Shown here: in pieces, positions 15,531-23,924 of the stretch | Layout of the letters: each line of letters starts with the position of its first letter | Numbering within the stretch: the first letter of the stretch is position 1 | Position numbers and translations under genes: made by a program | Notes under the pieces: model-generated | The model's database searches: none | The model's input: the letters and a program-made list of their open reading frames with translations, nothing else | Told to the model about the DNA's origin: nothing | Assembly (NCBI GenBank): GCA_012689325.1 | Contig: JAAYEA010000378.1 | Span: 1 to 34,783, forward strand | Source: Chloroflexota bacterium | GTDB lineage: Bacteria > Chloroflexota > Anaerolineae > JAAYEA01 | Reading direction: 5' to 3' | Length of the DNA: 34,783 bases

Positions 15531-17273
15531 GTGGCGATTGGCGCCGATAACCTGCTGGTCTGGATGTACGCCCAGCACTTCACGACCCCCAAGGGCGACG
15601 ACGTCCGCTGGCAACGCTGGCTGGCCGCGATCTATCGCGACACGACCACGGACATGTGCATCCAAAAGTGCTCCCAGGCCCGCATCTCCACCTATGCCAT
15701 CTACCGGATCCTGCACTTTACCATCACCCATAGCGCGACGGTGGTCTTCACCGAGCCCACGCGGGACCAGGCGCAAAAGTTCTCCTCAAGCCGCCTGCGC
15801 CCGCTGGTGGAGCAGCACGAGTACCTGAGGAAGCGCCTCTCGGGCGGCACCGAGCTGATCAAGGTCCGCCCCTCGCCGAAGGGAGCCTATCGCAGCCACG
15901 TGCATTTCCGGGGCACGACGGGGGAGCGGGAGGCCATCTCGGTGGACGCGGACGAGATCGTGGTGGACGAGGTGGACGAGTCCAATGCGCCGGTGGTGGC
16001 CAGCATGGAGACCCGCCTGATCGCCTCCAAGTGGAAGCGGCGGCTGTTCATCTCGACGCCCTCGGTGCTCCGGTACGGGATCAACGCCTACTGGGCCATC
16101 TCGGACCAGATGACCTGGCTGTGGCGGTGCCCGCGGTGCAGCCGCGAGATCGACCCGGTGGCCGACCACTACCGCATCATCGACCTGGAGCGCCGGCGCT
16201 ACGTCTGCTACCACTGCGGCAAGGTGCTGGACAAGGCCAGGATCAACACGGATCCCCAGCTCTCGGGGTGGGTGGCCAAGCGGCCGGGGGCGGCCATGCG
16301 GGGCTACCAGATCACCCAGGCCATGATGAACTATGTGACCGTGGACAGCCTGGTGGAGGCGCAGGCCCTCCAGAAGCCGCGCAAGTTTGAGAACTACTGG
16401 CTGGGCATCCCCTCGGACGAGGGCGTGGGGCAGGTGACCCGGGCGATGATCGAGGCCAAATGCTGGCTCTCCCGGCATCCGCGCAGCCCCCAGGCGGTGG
16501 GCCGGCGCCGGGCCATGGGGGTGGACCAGGGCGACCGCATCTATGCCGAGGTCTCGGAGATCGACGAGGCCACGGGCCGCTCGCACATCGTGGACCTGCC
16601 CACCACGCGAAGCTGGGAGGACCTGTACCGCCTGATGAACCAGCACGAGATCGAGTGCTGCGTCATCGACGCCCGGCCGGAGGTGCGGCTGGCCCGCAAG
16701 ATGGCCCACGACTTTCCGGGGCGGGTCTTTTGCTGCGAGTACACCAACGTGCACGAGCCCGTCCGCTGGACGACGGAGGAGCGGTATTTCATCCAGGCCA
16801 ACCGCACGCAGGCCCTGGACGCCGCGGCCGAGGACATCGCCGCGGGGACAACCCAGCTCTACTGGCCCAGCGACGACGGGATCGACTGCGAGGGAGGCGG
16901 CTCGGGGGGAAACCCGCGGGAGGTCATCGGGGGCTTCATCCAGCACTGGGAGAACGAGCGCCGGCTGGAGCCCGAGAAAGCCGACGACCTGCCGACCTGG
17001 AAGGAGGTCGGGCCCGACCACCGGGCCCACGCCGACGTCTACCGCAAGATCGCCGAGTCGCGGATCCGGGGCAAGCCGATCAACGAGCTGTGGGTGGCCA
17101 CGGCGGGGAGCCGGGTCTTTACGCCCTCGCCGGCCCTGGCGGACCTGCAGGACCCGCAAGAAGGCTCCCTCAGCAGCCGGCTCTTCCAGGCGCCGGAGGA
17201 GGAGCTGCCCGCGGCGCCAAAGGCGGACCTGGGCCGGCCACCGGCCAAGACACTGTACCGGGGAAGGGGATAA
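15531..17273 (+). CDS. Terminase large subunit (GpA-like)
   Basis: A 580-aa DNA-packaging motor. The ATPase region has an unusual Walker A-like KCSQARIST (residues 46-54; Arg where relatives have Gly) and a Walker B IVVDEVDE (Asp146, Glu147). A zinc ribbon follows (CPRC at 200-203, CYHC at 226-229), then a nuclease domain beginning MGVDQGDRIYAEV (about 325) with CVIDARPEVRLAR. The GTG at 15531 is used because no ATG lies in this frame nearby. A broken relative lies at 2410-3090 and keeps the same odd Walker A, so the variation is a lineage feature and not a recent mutation. Confidence 0.9.
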   Translation: MAIGADNLLVWMYAQHFTTPKGDDVRWQRWLAAIYRDTTTDMCIQKCSQARISTYAIYRILHFTITHSATVVFTEPTRDQAQKFSSSRLRPLVEQHEYLRKRLSGGTELIKVRPSPKGAYRSHVHFRGTTGEREAISVDADEIVVDEVDESNAPVVASMETRLIASKWKRRLFISTPSVLRYGINAYWAISDQMTWLWRCPRCSREIDPVADHYRIIDLERRRYVCYHCGKVLDKARINTDPQLSGWVAKRPGAAMRGYQITQAMMNYVTVDSLVEAQALQKPRKFENYWLGIPSDEGVGQVTRAMIEAKCWLSRHPRSPQAVGRRRAMGVDQGDRIYAEVSEIDEATGRSHIVDLPTTRSWEDLYRLMNQHEIECCVIDARPEVRLARKMAHDFPGRVFCCEYTNVHEPVRWTTEERYFIQANRTQALDAAAEDIAAGTTQLYWPSDDGIDCEGGGSGGNPREVIGGFIQHWENERRLEPEKADDLPTWKEVGPDHRAHADVYRKIAESRIRGKPINELWVATAGSRVFTPSPALADLQDPQEGSLSSRLFQAPEEELPAAPKADLGRPPAKTLYRGRG

Positions 17274-17279
17274 CCAAAC

Positions 17280-17540
17280 GTGTTGATACTCACCCTCCAT
17301 TTCCGTCACAACGCCACCCGCCGGGTCGAGGTGGAGTCGATCCCGGCCGCGGAGGCCTACGTGCAGGCGGGCAAGGACCGCGGTCATTTCACCTTTGCCC
17401 TGGGCAAGGGGCAGACGGAGCAGATCACGGCCTCGCGCCTGGAGGTCTGGGATGTGCGGGAGGCCCCGGCAAAGACCTACTCCAGCCGCCGGATGCGCCC
17501 CCGGGTGGCCACGGACGCGCTGTTCGGCGAGGAGGAATAG
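17280..17540 (+). CDS. Small protein after terminase, unknown
   Basis: An 86-aa protein starting at GTG (MLILTLHFRHNATRRVEVESI), with strands first and a basic, Tyr/Arg-rich end (KTYSSRRMRPRV). It lies 6 bp after terminase, and a decayed copy of its beginning follows the broken terminase near 2500, so the order is old. It could be a head-completion or packaging accessory protein. Confidence 0.6.
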   Translation: MLILTLHFRHNATRRVEVESIPAAEAYVQAGKDRGHFTFALGKGQTEQITASRLEVWDVREAPAKTYSSRRMRPRVATDALFGEEE

Positions 17541-17542
17541 AG

Positions 17543-17848
17543 ATGAAAGCTGAAACTGCCGCCCTGCGCAAGGGCCGCAAGCCGGCGCCCCAGCCAATTA
17601 CCTTCGAGGCGCTACTGGACTGGTGCCACGGAAGGCGAGTATGGCTCAAGCCCGCCAAGGGTAACGACGGGTGGCTGGCCATTGGGCTGGTGGGTGACTG
17701 CTGCATAGCGGAGGCCGGGGACACGCTCGGGGAAGCCCTGCTGTACCTGCGGGAAGAGATGGACCTGTGGGAGGACATCGCGCAGTTCGCCCGCGAGGAC
17801 GCCAAGGCTGGAGCCGGAGGGGAGAATGGAAACGCAGGAGCGCTATGA
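17543..17848 (+). CDS. Small HicB-like-fold protein
   Basis: A 101-aa protein with LLDWCHGRRVWLKPAKG, WLAIGLVGDCCIAEAGDTLGEALLYLREEMDLWED. The strand-turn-strand followed by GDTLGEAL-helix resembles the HicB/UPF0150 partial RNase H fold, but it lacks a DNA-binding tail. It looks like a paralogue of the next gene, with which it overlaps by 23 bp. Confidence 0.55.
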   Translation: MKAETAALRKGRKPAPQPITFEALLDWCHGRRVWLKPAKGNDGWLAIGLVGDCCIAEAGDTLGEALLYLREEMDLWEDIAQFAREDAKAGAGGENGNAGAL

Positions 17849-18194
17849 GGTGGCCAGCCCCGAACCCACGCACCCGGGGGGCCTGATCGGGGCCATGGGA
17901 GCGGCGGAGGCCATCGCCTGGTGCGAGGAGCACGACGCCTGGCTCTTTCACCAGCGCGGCCGGTGGATGGTGCAGGTCTGCTGGGGCGCGGTGGTCGTCC
18001 ACGAGACGGGCCCCAGCCTGGTGGACGTGATACGGCGCCTCAAGGATAGCCACTATGCACGGTTTTGCCATGCTGGAAGCGATCCAGCGCGTTCGCCAAG
18101 AGCTAAGCCGCGTCGCCCACGTCTGCAACGCTGTGCTCGACCCACTGGCCGAGTGATTTGCCGCGTGATCATTGACATAAAGCAGAAGGAGTAG
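17826..18194 (+). CDS. Small HicB-like-fold protein, paralogue
   Basis: A 122-aa frame. Residues 1-77 align by eye with the preceding protein (AIAWCEEHDAWLF, RWMVQVCWGAVVVHETGPSLVDVIRRLKD). After residue 77 the protein turns into an Arg/Pro-rich stretch that looks out of frame, while a helical 33-aa frame starts at 18055 in another phase. A frameshift or missing stop near 18050 is possible. Confidence 0.5.
   Translation: METQERYEVASPEPTHPGGLIGAMGAAEAIAWCEEHDAWLFHQRGRWMVQVCWGAVVVHETGPSLVDVIRRLKDSHYARFCHAGSDPARSPRAKPRRPRLQRCARPTGRVICRVIIDIKQKE
18055..18156 (+). CDS. Possible 33-aa helical protein nested in the preceding gene
   Basis: Begins MHGFAMLEAIQRVRQELSRV and ends VLDPLAE. It has AAGGAT 8 nt upstream and reads as a regular amphipathic helix, unlike the overlapping frame. 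It could be a separate tiny gene or the original C-terminus of the gene at 17826. Confidence 0.4.
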   Translation: MHGFAMLEAIQRVRQELSRVAHVCNAVLDPLAE

Positions 18195-18197
18195 CCT

Positions 18198-19985
18198 ATG
18201 TCGCCACGGATGCCCGCCTGGGCCACCAAGCTGATCGAGGATCACCTCTCGCGGCCCATCGCCGCGCAGGTCCTGGAGATCATGCGCGAACAATGGGCGG
18301 AGGTCTCGCCCGGCTCAGAGGTCCACGGCCCCACCACTAGCGCCTCCCGTCCGCGCTCCGCGGCGGAGATCGCCCTGGCGCAGCCCACCGCCGGGGCGGA
18401 GACCAGCGCTGGGGGCAAGCCGCCGCAGGGCGAGCGGAGCCGGGCCGGCGATGCCGGGCCCTATGGCGTCGCCGGGCTGGGGGCGCCGGATGAGGCCGTG
18501 AGCTGGGAGCAGAAGGAGCTGATGCTCAAGCACTATCTGGTGCGCTTCTGCCTCGACGTGCGCGCCATCCCGCTGATCCTGGTCTTTCGCAACGAGGCCG
18601 GCCAGGGCTGGGACATCAAGGTGCAGGACGACAACGAGCAGGTCCAGCAGTTCGTCCGCGCCGCGCTGCAACGCGTCCTCCTGCGCCTGGTCCGCGAGGC
18701 GCAGACGGCCCGCTTTCACGGCTTCTACGCCGGCGAGAAGGTCTGGACCACCGCCTCGGCCCAGGAGCTGGGGCTGGAGGGCGACCGCACCTACAACGTG
18801 CTGGACAAGGTCAAGGGCAACCACCCCAAGACGGTGAAGCTCCTGCGCGACGAGAAAACGGACCAGTTCGACGGCTACGAGCAGAACGCGCCCGGCGTGG
18901 CCAAGCCGATCCGGATCCCCGCGGCGAAGGCGTTCGTCTACACCTACCGCAAAGAGTTCGGCAACCTCTACGGCCGCGGCCTGGCCGAGGTGATGTTCAC
19001 CCCCTGGTGGTGGCTGGAGTTCATCTGGCGGGCCCTGATGCGCTACATGGAGCGGATGGGGACGCCGGTGGCGGTCTGCTACGCGCCGCAGGGCGAGAAG
19101 GTCGCCGACGCCTCCGGCACCATGCGGGATGCCATGGACATCGGCCTCAACCTGGCCATCGACGTGGGCCGCTCCAACGCCGTGGTGCTCCCCTCCACGA
19201 GCCACGCCGCCGAGGAGGGGGGCGGGCCCAAGTGGCGGCTGGAGTACCTGCAGGATTCCGGCGTCGCCGCCCAGTTCGAGGGCGTGCTCGCGCGCCTGGA
19301 GACGGCGCTGATCCGCGCGGCGGGGGAGCCGGACCAGGTGATCGGCCAGCAAGCCCAGGGGCACACGGGGGCCTACGCGGCCTGGAAGGTGCCCGCCGGC
19401 ATCTTTGAGCAGACGCTGGAGCTGGACCTGGCCGAGTTCACCGAGCACCTCAACGCCTACCTGCTGCCCGACCTGGGGCGCTGGAACTATGGCGAGCGCT
19501 ATGGGCGCCGCGGGATGATCTCCGCCACAGTGGTGGGGATGGACAGCTCGGCGCTGGAGCGGCTGATGACGGTGCTGCCCGCGCTGCTGGCCAAGCCCGA
19601 GGGCGACTACATCGACGCGCTGGAGGCGTTCCGCCAGGCAGATCTGCCCGTGCTCTCGGACCAGGAGATCGAGGCGCGCAAGGCGGAGCGGCAGGCGCTG
19701 GTGGAGGCGTTCCAGCAGCAAGCGGCGGCCGGGGCCCCCACGGCCGGGGCGGGCGGCGCCCAGCGGCCCAGGGCCGGCGTGACGCCCATCGCCGGGGCCG
19801 AGCTGACCAACGCCGAGTTCCTCCGCTACGCGGCGGAAAAGATGATGGCCGCGGACGGGTTCATCACGATCCAGGGGCGCTCCGCGGCGGAGTTTCAGGA
19901 GAAGGCGCGCCTCTTGGCCGAGGCCGGCGTGCCCACCGATTGGCCGGTCCACCACGAGTGGATCGGCGCAGAGGAGGAGGGATAG
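18198..19985 (+). CDS. Portal protein (DUF935/Mu gp29-like)
   Basis: A 595-aa protein that would form the dodecameric DNA entry ring of the head. Features are EVMFTPWWWLEFIWRALMRYMERMGTPVAVCYAPQG, the QQAQGHTGAYAAWKV segment and LNAYLLPDLGRWNYG, all in the order seen in DUF935 portals. An Ala/Gly-rich, low-complexity region lies at residues 505-535. GAAGGAG lies 9 nt before ATG. It is followed by only a truncated minor-head-like gene, with no capsid or protease gene after it. Confidence 0.85.
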   Translation: MSPRMPAWATKLIEDHLSRPIAAQVLEIMREQWAEVSPGSEVHGPTTSASRPRSAAEIALAQPTAGAETSAGGKPPQGERSRAGDAGPYGVAGLGAPDEAVSWEQKELMLKHYLVRFCLDVRAIPLILVFRNEAGQGWDIKVQDDNEQVQQFVRAALQRVLLRLVREAQTARFHGFYAGEKVWTTASAQELGLEGDRTYNVLDKVKGNHPKTVKLLRDEKTDQFDGYEQNAPGVAKPIRIPAAKAFVYTYRKEFGNLYGRGLAEVMFTPWWWLEFIWRALMRYMERMGTPVAVCYAPQGEKVADASGTMRDAMDIGLNLAIDVGRSNAVVLPSTSHAAEEGGGPKWRLEYLQDSGVAAQFEGVLARLETALIRAAGEPDQVIGQQAQGHTGAYAAWKVPAGIFEQTLELDLAEFTEHLNAYLLPDLGRWNYGERYGRRGMISATVVGMDSSALERLMTVLPALLAKPEGDYIDALEAFRQADLPVLSDQEIEARKAERQALVEAFQQQAAAGAPTAGAGGAQRPRAGVTPIAGAELTNAEFLRYAAEKMMAADGFITIQGRSAAEFQEKARLLAEAGVPTDWPVHHEWIGAEEEG

Positions 19986-20618
19986 ATGCCCATCAGTCCG
20001 TTCTCTTCGTTCTCCTGGCGGCACGGCGGACATCGCCATGGGCAAGGCCGCCGCCCACCCAGCCCAAGTAGGAGCGCGATGCCGCATCGGATGAGCCTGG
20101 AGCCATCCACCCGCCTGATCCCAGCCGTGGCGCTGGACTGGGGCGACCTGGCCGACGGGCTGACGCCTCACGGGTTCGCGTCCTTCGCCAAGCCCATCTG
20201 CGGCGCTAGCAGGCGGAAGACGAATTTCGTCGCGGCCTTGCCGCCGACCGGCGGGCGCGGCTGCGAGCCTCTCACCGGGCGCCTGGAATGGCGCGCTGAC
20301 CGCTATGGCAAGTCGCTGACCAAGGCGTTCCAGATGGGCCTGGCCGCGGGAGACGATCTTCAGGACATGATCACCATTCAGCCCGGGCCCAACTCTGAGA
20401 CGCATGGCCAGGTCCGCCCGACCCGCTGGGGGACCTGGGCCCGGGAGCAGTACGAGCACGGCTTCAACCCGCCGATGCCGCCGGCCCATCGCGGCGAGGG
20501 GTCTGGCAATTGCCATTGTGTTGTGCACCAGACGCCGGCACGCCTGCCAACCATCGCAGAGATGGCCAAGGCGGTGGCGAAGGGACCGATGGGGGACAAG
20601 TCGAAGGAGGGCGCATGA
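19986..20618 (+). CDS. Truncated minor-head-like protein
   Basis: A 210-aa protein starting directly after the portal stop. The N-terminal 100 residues are low complexity and basic. The end has HRGEGSGNCHCVV, like the HPNCRC end of Mu gpF/SPP1 gp7 head morphogenesis proteins, which normally follow the portal gene and are larger. It may be a reduced version that keeps only the C-terminal part. Its stop overlaps the ATG of the next gene. Confidence 0.5.
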   Translation: MPISPFSSFSWRHGGHRHGQGRRPPSPSRSAMPHRMSLEPSTRLIPAVALDWGDLADGLTPHGFASFAKPICGASRRKTNFVAALPPTGGRGCEPLTGRLEWRADRYGKSLTKAFQMGLAAGDDLQDMITIQPGPNSETHGQVRPTRWGTWAREQYEHGFNPPMPPAHRGEGSGNCHCVVHQTPARLPTIAEMAKAVAKGPMGDKSKEGA

Positions 20619-21655
20619 CCATTTCGCGGACTATTGGGCTCTACAAGGGCGTCCACTATCACGGGCCGCTGGGGCGGCCCCGGTTCATGGTGATGCAGGA
20701 TCCCAGCATCGAGGACGTGGCGACGGCGCGCCTGGCCGTGGGCGCCGACTGCCTGATCGCGGTGCGGTGGTACCACTGGCCGCAAGACCTCTCCAACCCC
20801 CTCGCCAACGCCCGGCAATGGTTCTACCAGCACCAGGGCCAGATGCAGCAGATGGCCAAGCTGGGGCGGGTGATCTTTGCCGGGTACAACGAGATCGCCA
20901 AGGAGCAGGCCGAAGCCTACGCCGCTTTCGAGCTGGAGCGCTGGCGGCTCATGCACGAGGCGGGCTATGGCGCGGGCCTCTTCAACTTTTCCGTGGGCAC
21001 GCCGGACGAGGCGACCTGGCCCAGGTATCAGCGCGTGCTGGAGGCCATGACCGACTCCGACGTGCTGCTCTTCCACGAGTACGGCACGGACTGGGAGGAC
21101 CTCGGCAACGACTGGCACGTGCTCCGCTTCGCCCGGCCCGAGTTTCGCCGCTACATCCGGGGCCAGCGCATCGCCGTGGCGGAGATCGGCGCGGACCACC
21201 TCGACGACCCGGGCCTGCCCATCGAACGCCGAGGGTATGCGGGCTGGCGACGGTTTCTTGCGCCGGAGCAGTTCATCCTCTGGCTGGCCCGGTTCGGCGA
21301 GCTCTACGACGTCGCGGCCCAGGAGCTGAAGGCGGATGGGGTGACCTTCGAGGGCGCCGCGGCCTACCAGGCCGGCCTCCCCGGCGACGACTGGTGGGCG
21401 TTCGACGTGACGGGCATCTGGCCCGCGGTGACGGCGCTCTATGCCAATCAGCCGCCGGCCCCCGAGCCACGCCTGCCGCTCCCCGAGGATGAGACGGCGA
21501 CGGACGCCGCCAAGCTGGCGGAGAAGTGCAGGTGGTGGCTGGAGGAGGAACAACGCGAGAGAGAGTCTGGCAACGACGCTCGCGCCAACGACATCCGCCT
21601 GAGCCTGATCCAGTTGCTCTACCGGCTAGAGAACAGCCTGAAAGGAGCCCCATGA
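20615..21655 (+). CDS. TIM-barrel glycoside hydrolase-like protein
   Basis: A 346-aa protein with the features of a retaining glycosidase barrel: strands such as DCLIAVRWYHW and RVIFAGYNEIAKE (Glu93 after Asn92, the usual acid/base), FHEYG (Glu155) and RIAVAEIGAD (Glu190, possible nucleophile). The C-terminal 50 residues are charged and helical. It overlaps the genes on both sides (ATGA). In a phage it could cut cell-wall or capsule glycan; the substrate is unknown. Confidence 0.6.
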   Translation: MTISRTIGLYKGVHYHGPLGRPRFMVMQDPSIEDVATARLAVGADCLIAVRWYHWPQDLSNPLANARQWFYQHQGQMQQMAKLGRVIFAGYNEIAKEQAEAYAAFELERWRLMHEAGYGAGLFNFSVGTPDEATWPRYQRVLEAMTDSDVLLFHEYGTDWEDLGNDWHVLRFARPEFRRYIRGQRIAVAEIGADHLDDPGLPIERRGYAGWRRFLAPEQFILWLARFGELYDVAAQELKADGVTFEGAAAYQAGLPGDDWWAFDVTGIWPAVTALYANQPPAPEPRLPLPEDETATDAAKLAEKCRWWLEEEQRERESGNDARANDIRLSLIQLLYRLENSLKGAP

Positions 21656-21912
21656 GCCTATCTATCGCGGACACATCCCAGGGCGTGTTCTTCTTCTGCG
21701 ACGAGGCGACGGCAGATGTCGTCAGGCCGCAGGTCATCAACCAGTCTACCTTCCGGGACCTCAAGGGCAATCCAGCCCTGCCCCCTGGAATCTACTTTAT
21801 CATCCTGCCCGACGCCGCCGAGGCCGAGCCCGAGGTGAACCCCGTGCCCCTGCCGCCATTCGAGATCAACGAGGAGGCGATGCTTGAGCGAGTACGCGCA
21901 GCCCATCGTTAA
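21652..21912 (+). CDS. Small unknown protein
   Basis: An 86-aa protein, MSLSIADTSQGVFFFCDE, with a strand-rich middle (PPGIYFIILPD) and an acidic end. ATG at 21652 overlaps the stop before it and follows AAAGGAG. It overlaps the next gene by 29 bp. No family recognised. Confidence 0.6.
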   Translation: MSLSIADTSQGVFFFCDEATADVVRPQVINQSTFRDLKGNPALPPGIYFIILPDAAEAEPEVNPVPLPPFEINEEAMLERVRAAHR

Positions 21913-22561
21913 GCTAGAGATCGGGGCGGGGGAGCACCCCTGCGAGGGCGGGTTCATCCACAACGACCTGGCTGCGTATCCCCACATCGAGCTGGTGGGC
22001 GACGCGGCGGAGCTGCCCTTGCCCTCGGACAGCCTACACTTCATTCGGGCGATGCACGTGTTCGAGCACTTTTCCCCGTTCAACGCCACCTGCACGCTGC
22101 GGGAATGGCGGCGGCTGCTGGTCCCCGAGGGCGTGCTGGAGCTGGCCCTGCCCAACGGCGAGCTGCTGGTCTCCCTCTGGGCGACGGGCCAACTGCCCTA
22201 CGCCAACCTGATCCGCGACCTGCTGGGCCTGCCGCCGCCCGAGGTCCTGATCCCCCCGGAGCGGGAGGCGCGCCGCCAGTTCGCCACGCACGGGTGGTCC
22301 ACCGAGTTCCGCAAGTACATCTATGCCCAGACGGCCTTTTTGCCATGTGGCAAAATCGAGACCGCGCAATCGCACCGCTGGGCCTACGCCCCTCGGGAGA
22401 TGGAGCGGCTCCTCTCCGAGTTCGGCTTTCACCGCATCCACGTCAAGATCGATGGGACGGCGCTGCACATCTGGGCCAGCAAGGAAGCGATTCGACCGAT
22501 GGTGGGATTCGAGCAGATCAAGAGCGTGTTTCGGGGCGAGGCCATCGCCCCAGGGGAATAG
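21884..22561 (+). CDS. SAM-dependent methyltransferase
   Basis: A 225-aa class I methyltransferase with motif I LEIGAGEHP (residues 11-19), the acidic residue in FIHNDLAAYPHIELVGDAAELP, and MHVFEHFSPF followed by WRRLLVPEGVLELALPNGE. The start is TTG at 21884, with GAGGAGG 7 nt upstream. It opens a run of glycan-type genes, so the likely target is a sugar or lipid headgroup. A 14-bp palindrome lies inside it, read as LPCGK. Confidence 0.8.
   Translation: MSEYAQPIVKLEIGAGEHPCEGGFIHNDLAAYPHIELVGDAAELPLPSDSLHFIRAMHVFEHFSPFNATCTLREWRRLLVPEGVLELALPNGELLVSLWATGQLPYANLIRDLLGLPPPEVLIPPEREARRQFATHGWSTEFRKYIYAQTAFLPCGKIETAQSHRWAYAPREMERLLSEFGFHRIHVKIDGTALHIWASKEAIRPMVGFEQIKSVFRGEAIAPGE
22340..22353. 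repeat. TTGCCATGTGGCAA palindrome, copy 5
   Basis: Copy with central T, inside the methyltransferase gene; symmetry extends to 18 bp (22338-22355) with two more T/A pairs on each side. Confidence 0.9.
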
Positions 22562-22570
22562 GGAGAAACC

Positions 22571-22759
22571 ATGTCAAAGGAAGTGACTGCTATTCGTCGC
22601 CTGCTGGGCCTGGCACTGGCCCTCGGGTGTTTTCTGTACCTTGAGCACATGGCGCCCACAGGGGGTCACACCAATGCCGAGATTATCCGCGTAGTCGTGG
22701 TGACGCTCTGTATGTGCGTGGGGCTGACCGAGGTATTTCTGCCCAGTAGGGAGGACTAG
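22571..22759 (+). CDS. Small membrane protein
   Basis: A 62-aa protein with two hydrophobic segments (LLGLALALGCFLYLE and IIRVVVVTLCMCVGLTEVFL), short polar ends, and both termini probably on the same side. It could be a holin-like or accessory membrane protein. Confidence 0.6.
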   Translation: MSKEVTAIRRLLGLALALGCFLYLEHMAPTGGHTNAEIIRVVVVTLCMCVGLTEVFLPSRED

Positions 22760-22760
22760 C

Positions 22761-22913
22761 ATGACGGTAAAGAAGGTCCCCTGCGAGGTGTACTCGCGGA
22801 TCGTGGGCTACTTTCGCCCGATCCGCAACTATAACAAGGGCAAGATCCAAGAGTTCCGGGATCGGGTCACCTACGAGACGCCGAGTCAGGCGCACCTGGA
22901 AGAGAGGCGGTAA
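22761..22913 (+). CDS. Stand-alone glycyl-radical domain of anaerobic ribonucleotide reductase
   Basis: A 50-aa protein, MTVKKVPCEVYSRIVGYFRP, then NYNKGKIQEFRDRVTYE. This matches the extreme C-terminus of class III ribonucleotide reductase NrdD, where the glycine of the RVxGY motif (here Gly16) carries the radical. The catalytic barrel and the Cys-rich zinc site are absent. By analogy to YfiD/GrcA, which replaces the damaged C-terminus of pyruvate formate-lyase, it could repair or replace the host NrdD tail. Short NRDD-type proteins exist elsewhere, so it may also be a small regulator. Confidence 0.65.
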   Translation: MTVKKVPCEVYSRIVGYFRPIRNYNKGKIQEFRDRVTYETPSQAHLEERR

Positions 22914-22916
22914 CGC

Positions 22917-23924
22917 ATGGCCCGGGTAGCGCTGTCACATCGTCATTACCCCTTATCCGTGGCCCGCTTCTTTCGCGCCGCGTTCGAGCGACTGGGCCAC
23001 GAGGTGCTGACCATCGGCCCGTTCGAGCCGTCCATCCCCTGGCAGCAGGACACGGACTATTCGCAGTATTGGGACGTGCCGACCATCGAGCTCTTCACCG
23101 CTCCTGGCGCGGCCTCCTACCCCATGGAGCGGGCCCGCGCAGAGGGGCTGGAAGCCTGGAAGCCCGACGCCCTGGTGATGATTGACGCCGGCTTTCACCT
23201 GGCCGGGGGGTGGAACAAGGTGCCCATCGCCCTGGTGGCGACGGACCCCCATTGTCTCTTTGGTTACGGGGAAACGGCCAAGTCGTGCAACGCCTTCTTC
23301 GTGATGCAGGAGCACTACCTGCACCGCTACCTGGAAGGCGCGGGACAAGCGGGCTGCTGGCCGCCCCCGGAGTGGCTGCCCTACTGCTACGATCCGCAGG
23401 TGCATTACTGGACGCCGGGGGTGGAGCCCGAGTACGACGTGGCCTTCGTGGGCGTGCTCTACCCGGAGCGTGAGCGGATGTTGCGCGCCCTCTCCGACGC
23501 CGGCCTCAAGGTGCTGGCCCGCCAGGGGGTGCTCTACGAGGAGGGGACGGCGCTCTATGCCCGGGCCAAGGTGGCGCTCAACCTGTCGAGCCGCCTGGAC
23601 CTGCCCATGCGCTTCTGGGAGGGCCTGGCCTACCGCCGGCTGGTGTTCACCAACCGGGTGCCCGACCTGGCCCTGCTGGAAGGGCAGGGGTGCCATCCCT
23701 ACATGCACTACATCCCCTACGAGAGCACCTACGACGAATCGAAATCGCCCGCGGCCTGGGTGATCCCAGACCTGGACGACCTCATCGCCAAGCTGCGCCT
23801 CTACTGCGGCGACGCCTGGGAGGAGGAAGGCCAGCGCATCGCGGACGCCGGCTACGTGTGGGTGCAGCCGCATACCTACGAGGCGAGGGCCAAACGCATC
23901 CTGGAGAGCCTGGGGGTGAAATGA
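22917..23924 (+). CDS. CgeB-like glycosyltransferase
   Basis: A 335-aa protein with two Rossmann-like halves: MARVALSHRHYPLSVARFFRAAFERLGHEVLTIG at the start and DVAFVGVLYPERERMLRALSDAGLKVL in the second half, then VALNLSSRLDLPMRFWEGLAYRRLVFTNRVPDL, the GT-B donor-binding region seen in CgeB-type and group 4 transferases. It overlaps the next gene by 4 bp and is part of the glycan block. Confidence 0.75.
   Translation: MARVALSHRHYPLSVARFFRAAFERLGHEVLTIGPFEPSIPWQQDTDYSQYWDVPTIELFTAPGAASYPMERARAEGLEAWKPDALVMIDAGFHLAGGWNKVPIALVATDPHCLFGYGETAKSCNAFFVMQEHYLHRYLEGAGQAGCWPPPEWLPYCYDPQVHYWTPGVEPEYDVAFVGVLYPERERMLRALSDAGLKVLARQGVLYEEGTALYARAKVALNLSSRLDLPMRFWEGLAYRRLVFTNRVPDLALLEGQGCHPYMHYIPYESTYDESKSPAAWVIPDLDDLIAKLRLYCGDAWEEEGQRIADAGYVWVQPHTYEARAKRILESLGVK

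Noticed and set aside
18064-18077. Eighth copy of the dispersed palindrome (TTGCCATGCTGG)
   Set aside because: The right half does not match, so symmetry is lost.
15786-20528. Very long open frames on the minus strand opposite terminase and portal
   Set aside because: They mirror strongly supported genes, are Arg/Gly/Pro/His-rich without domains, and arise from high GC at third positions.
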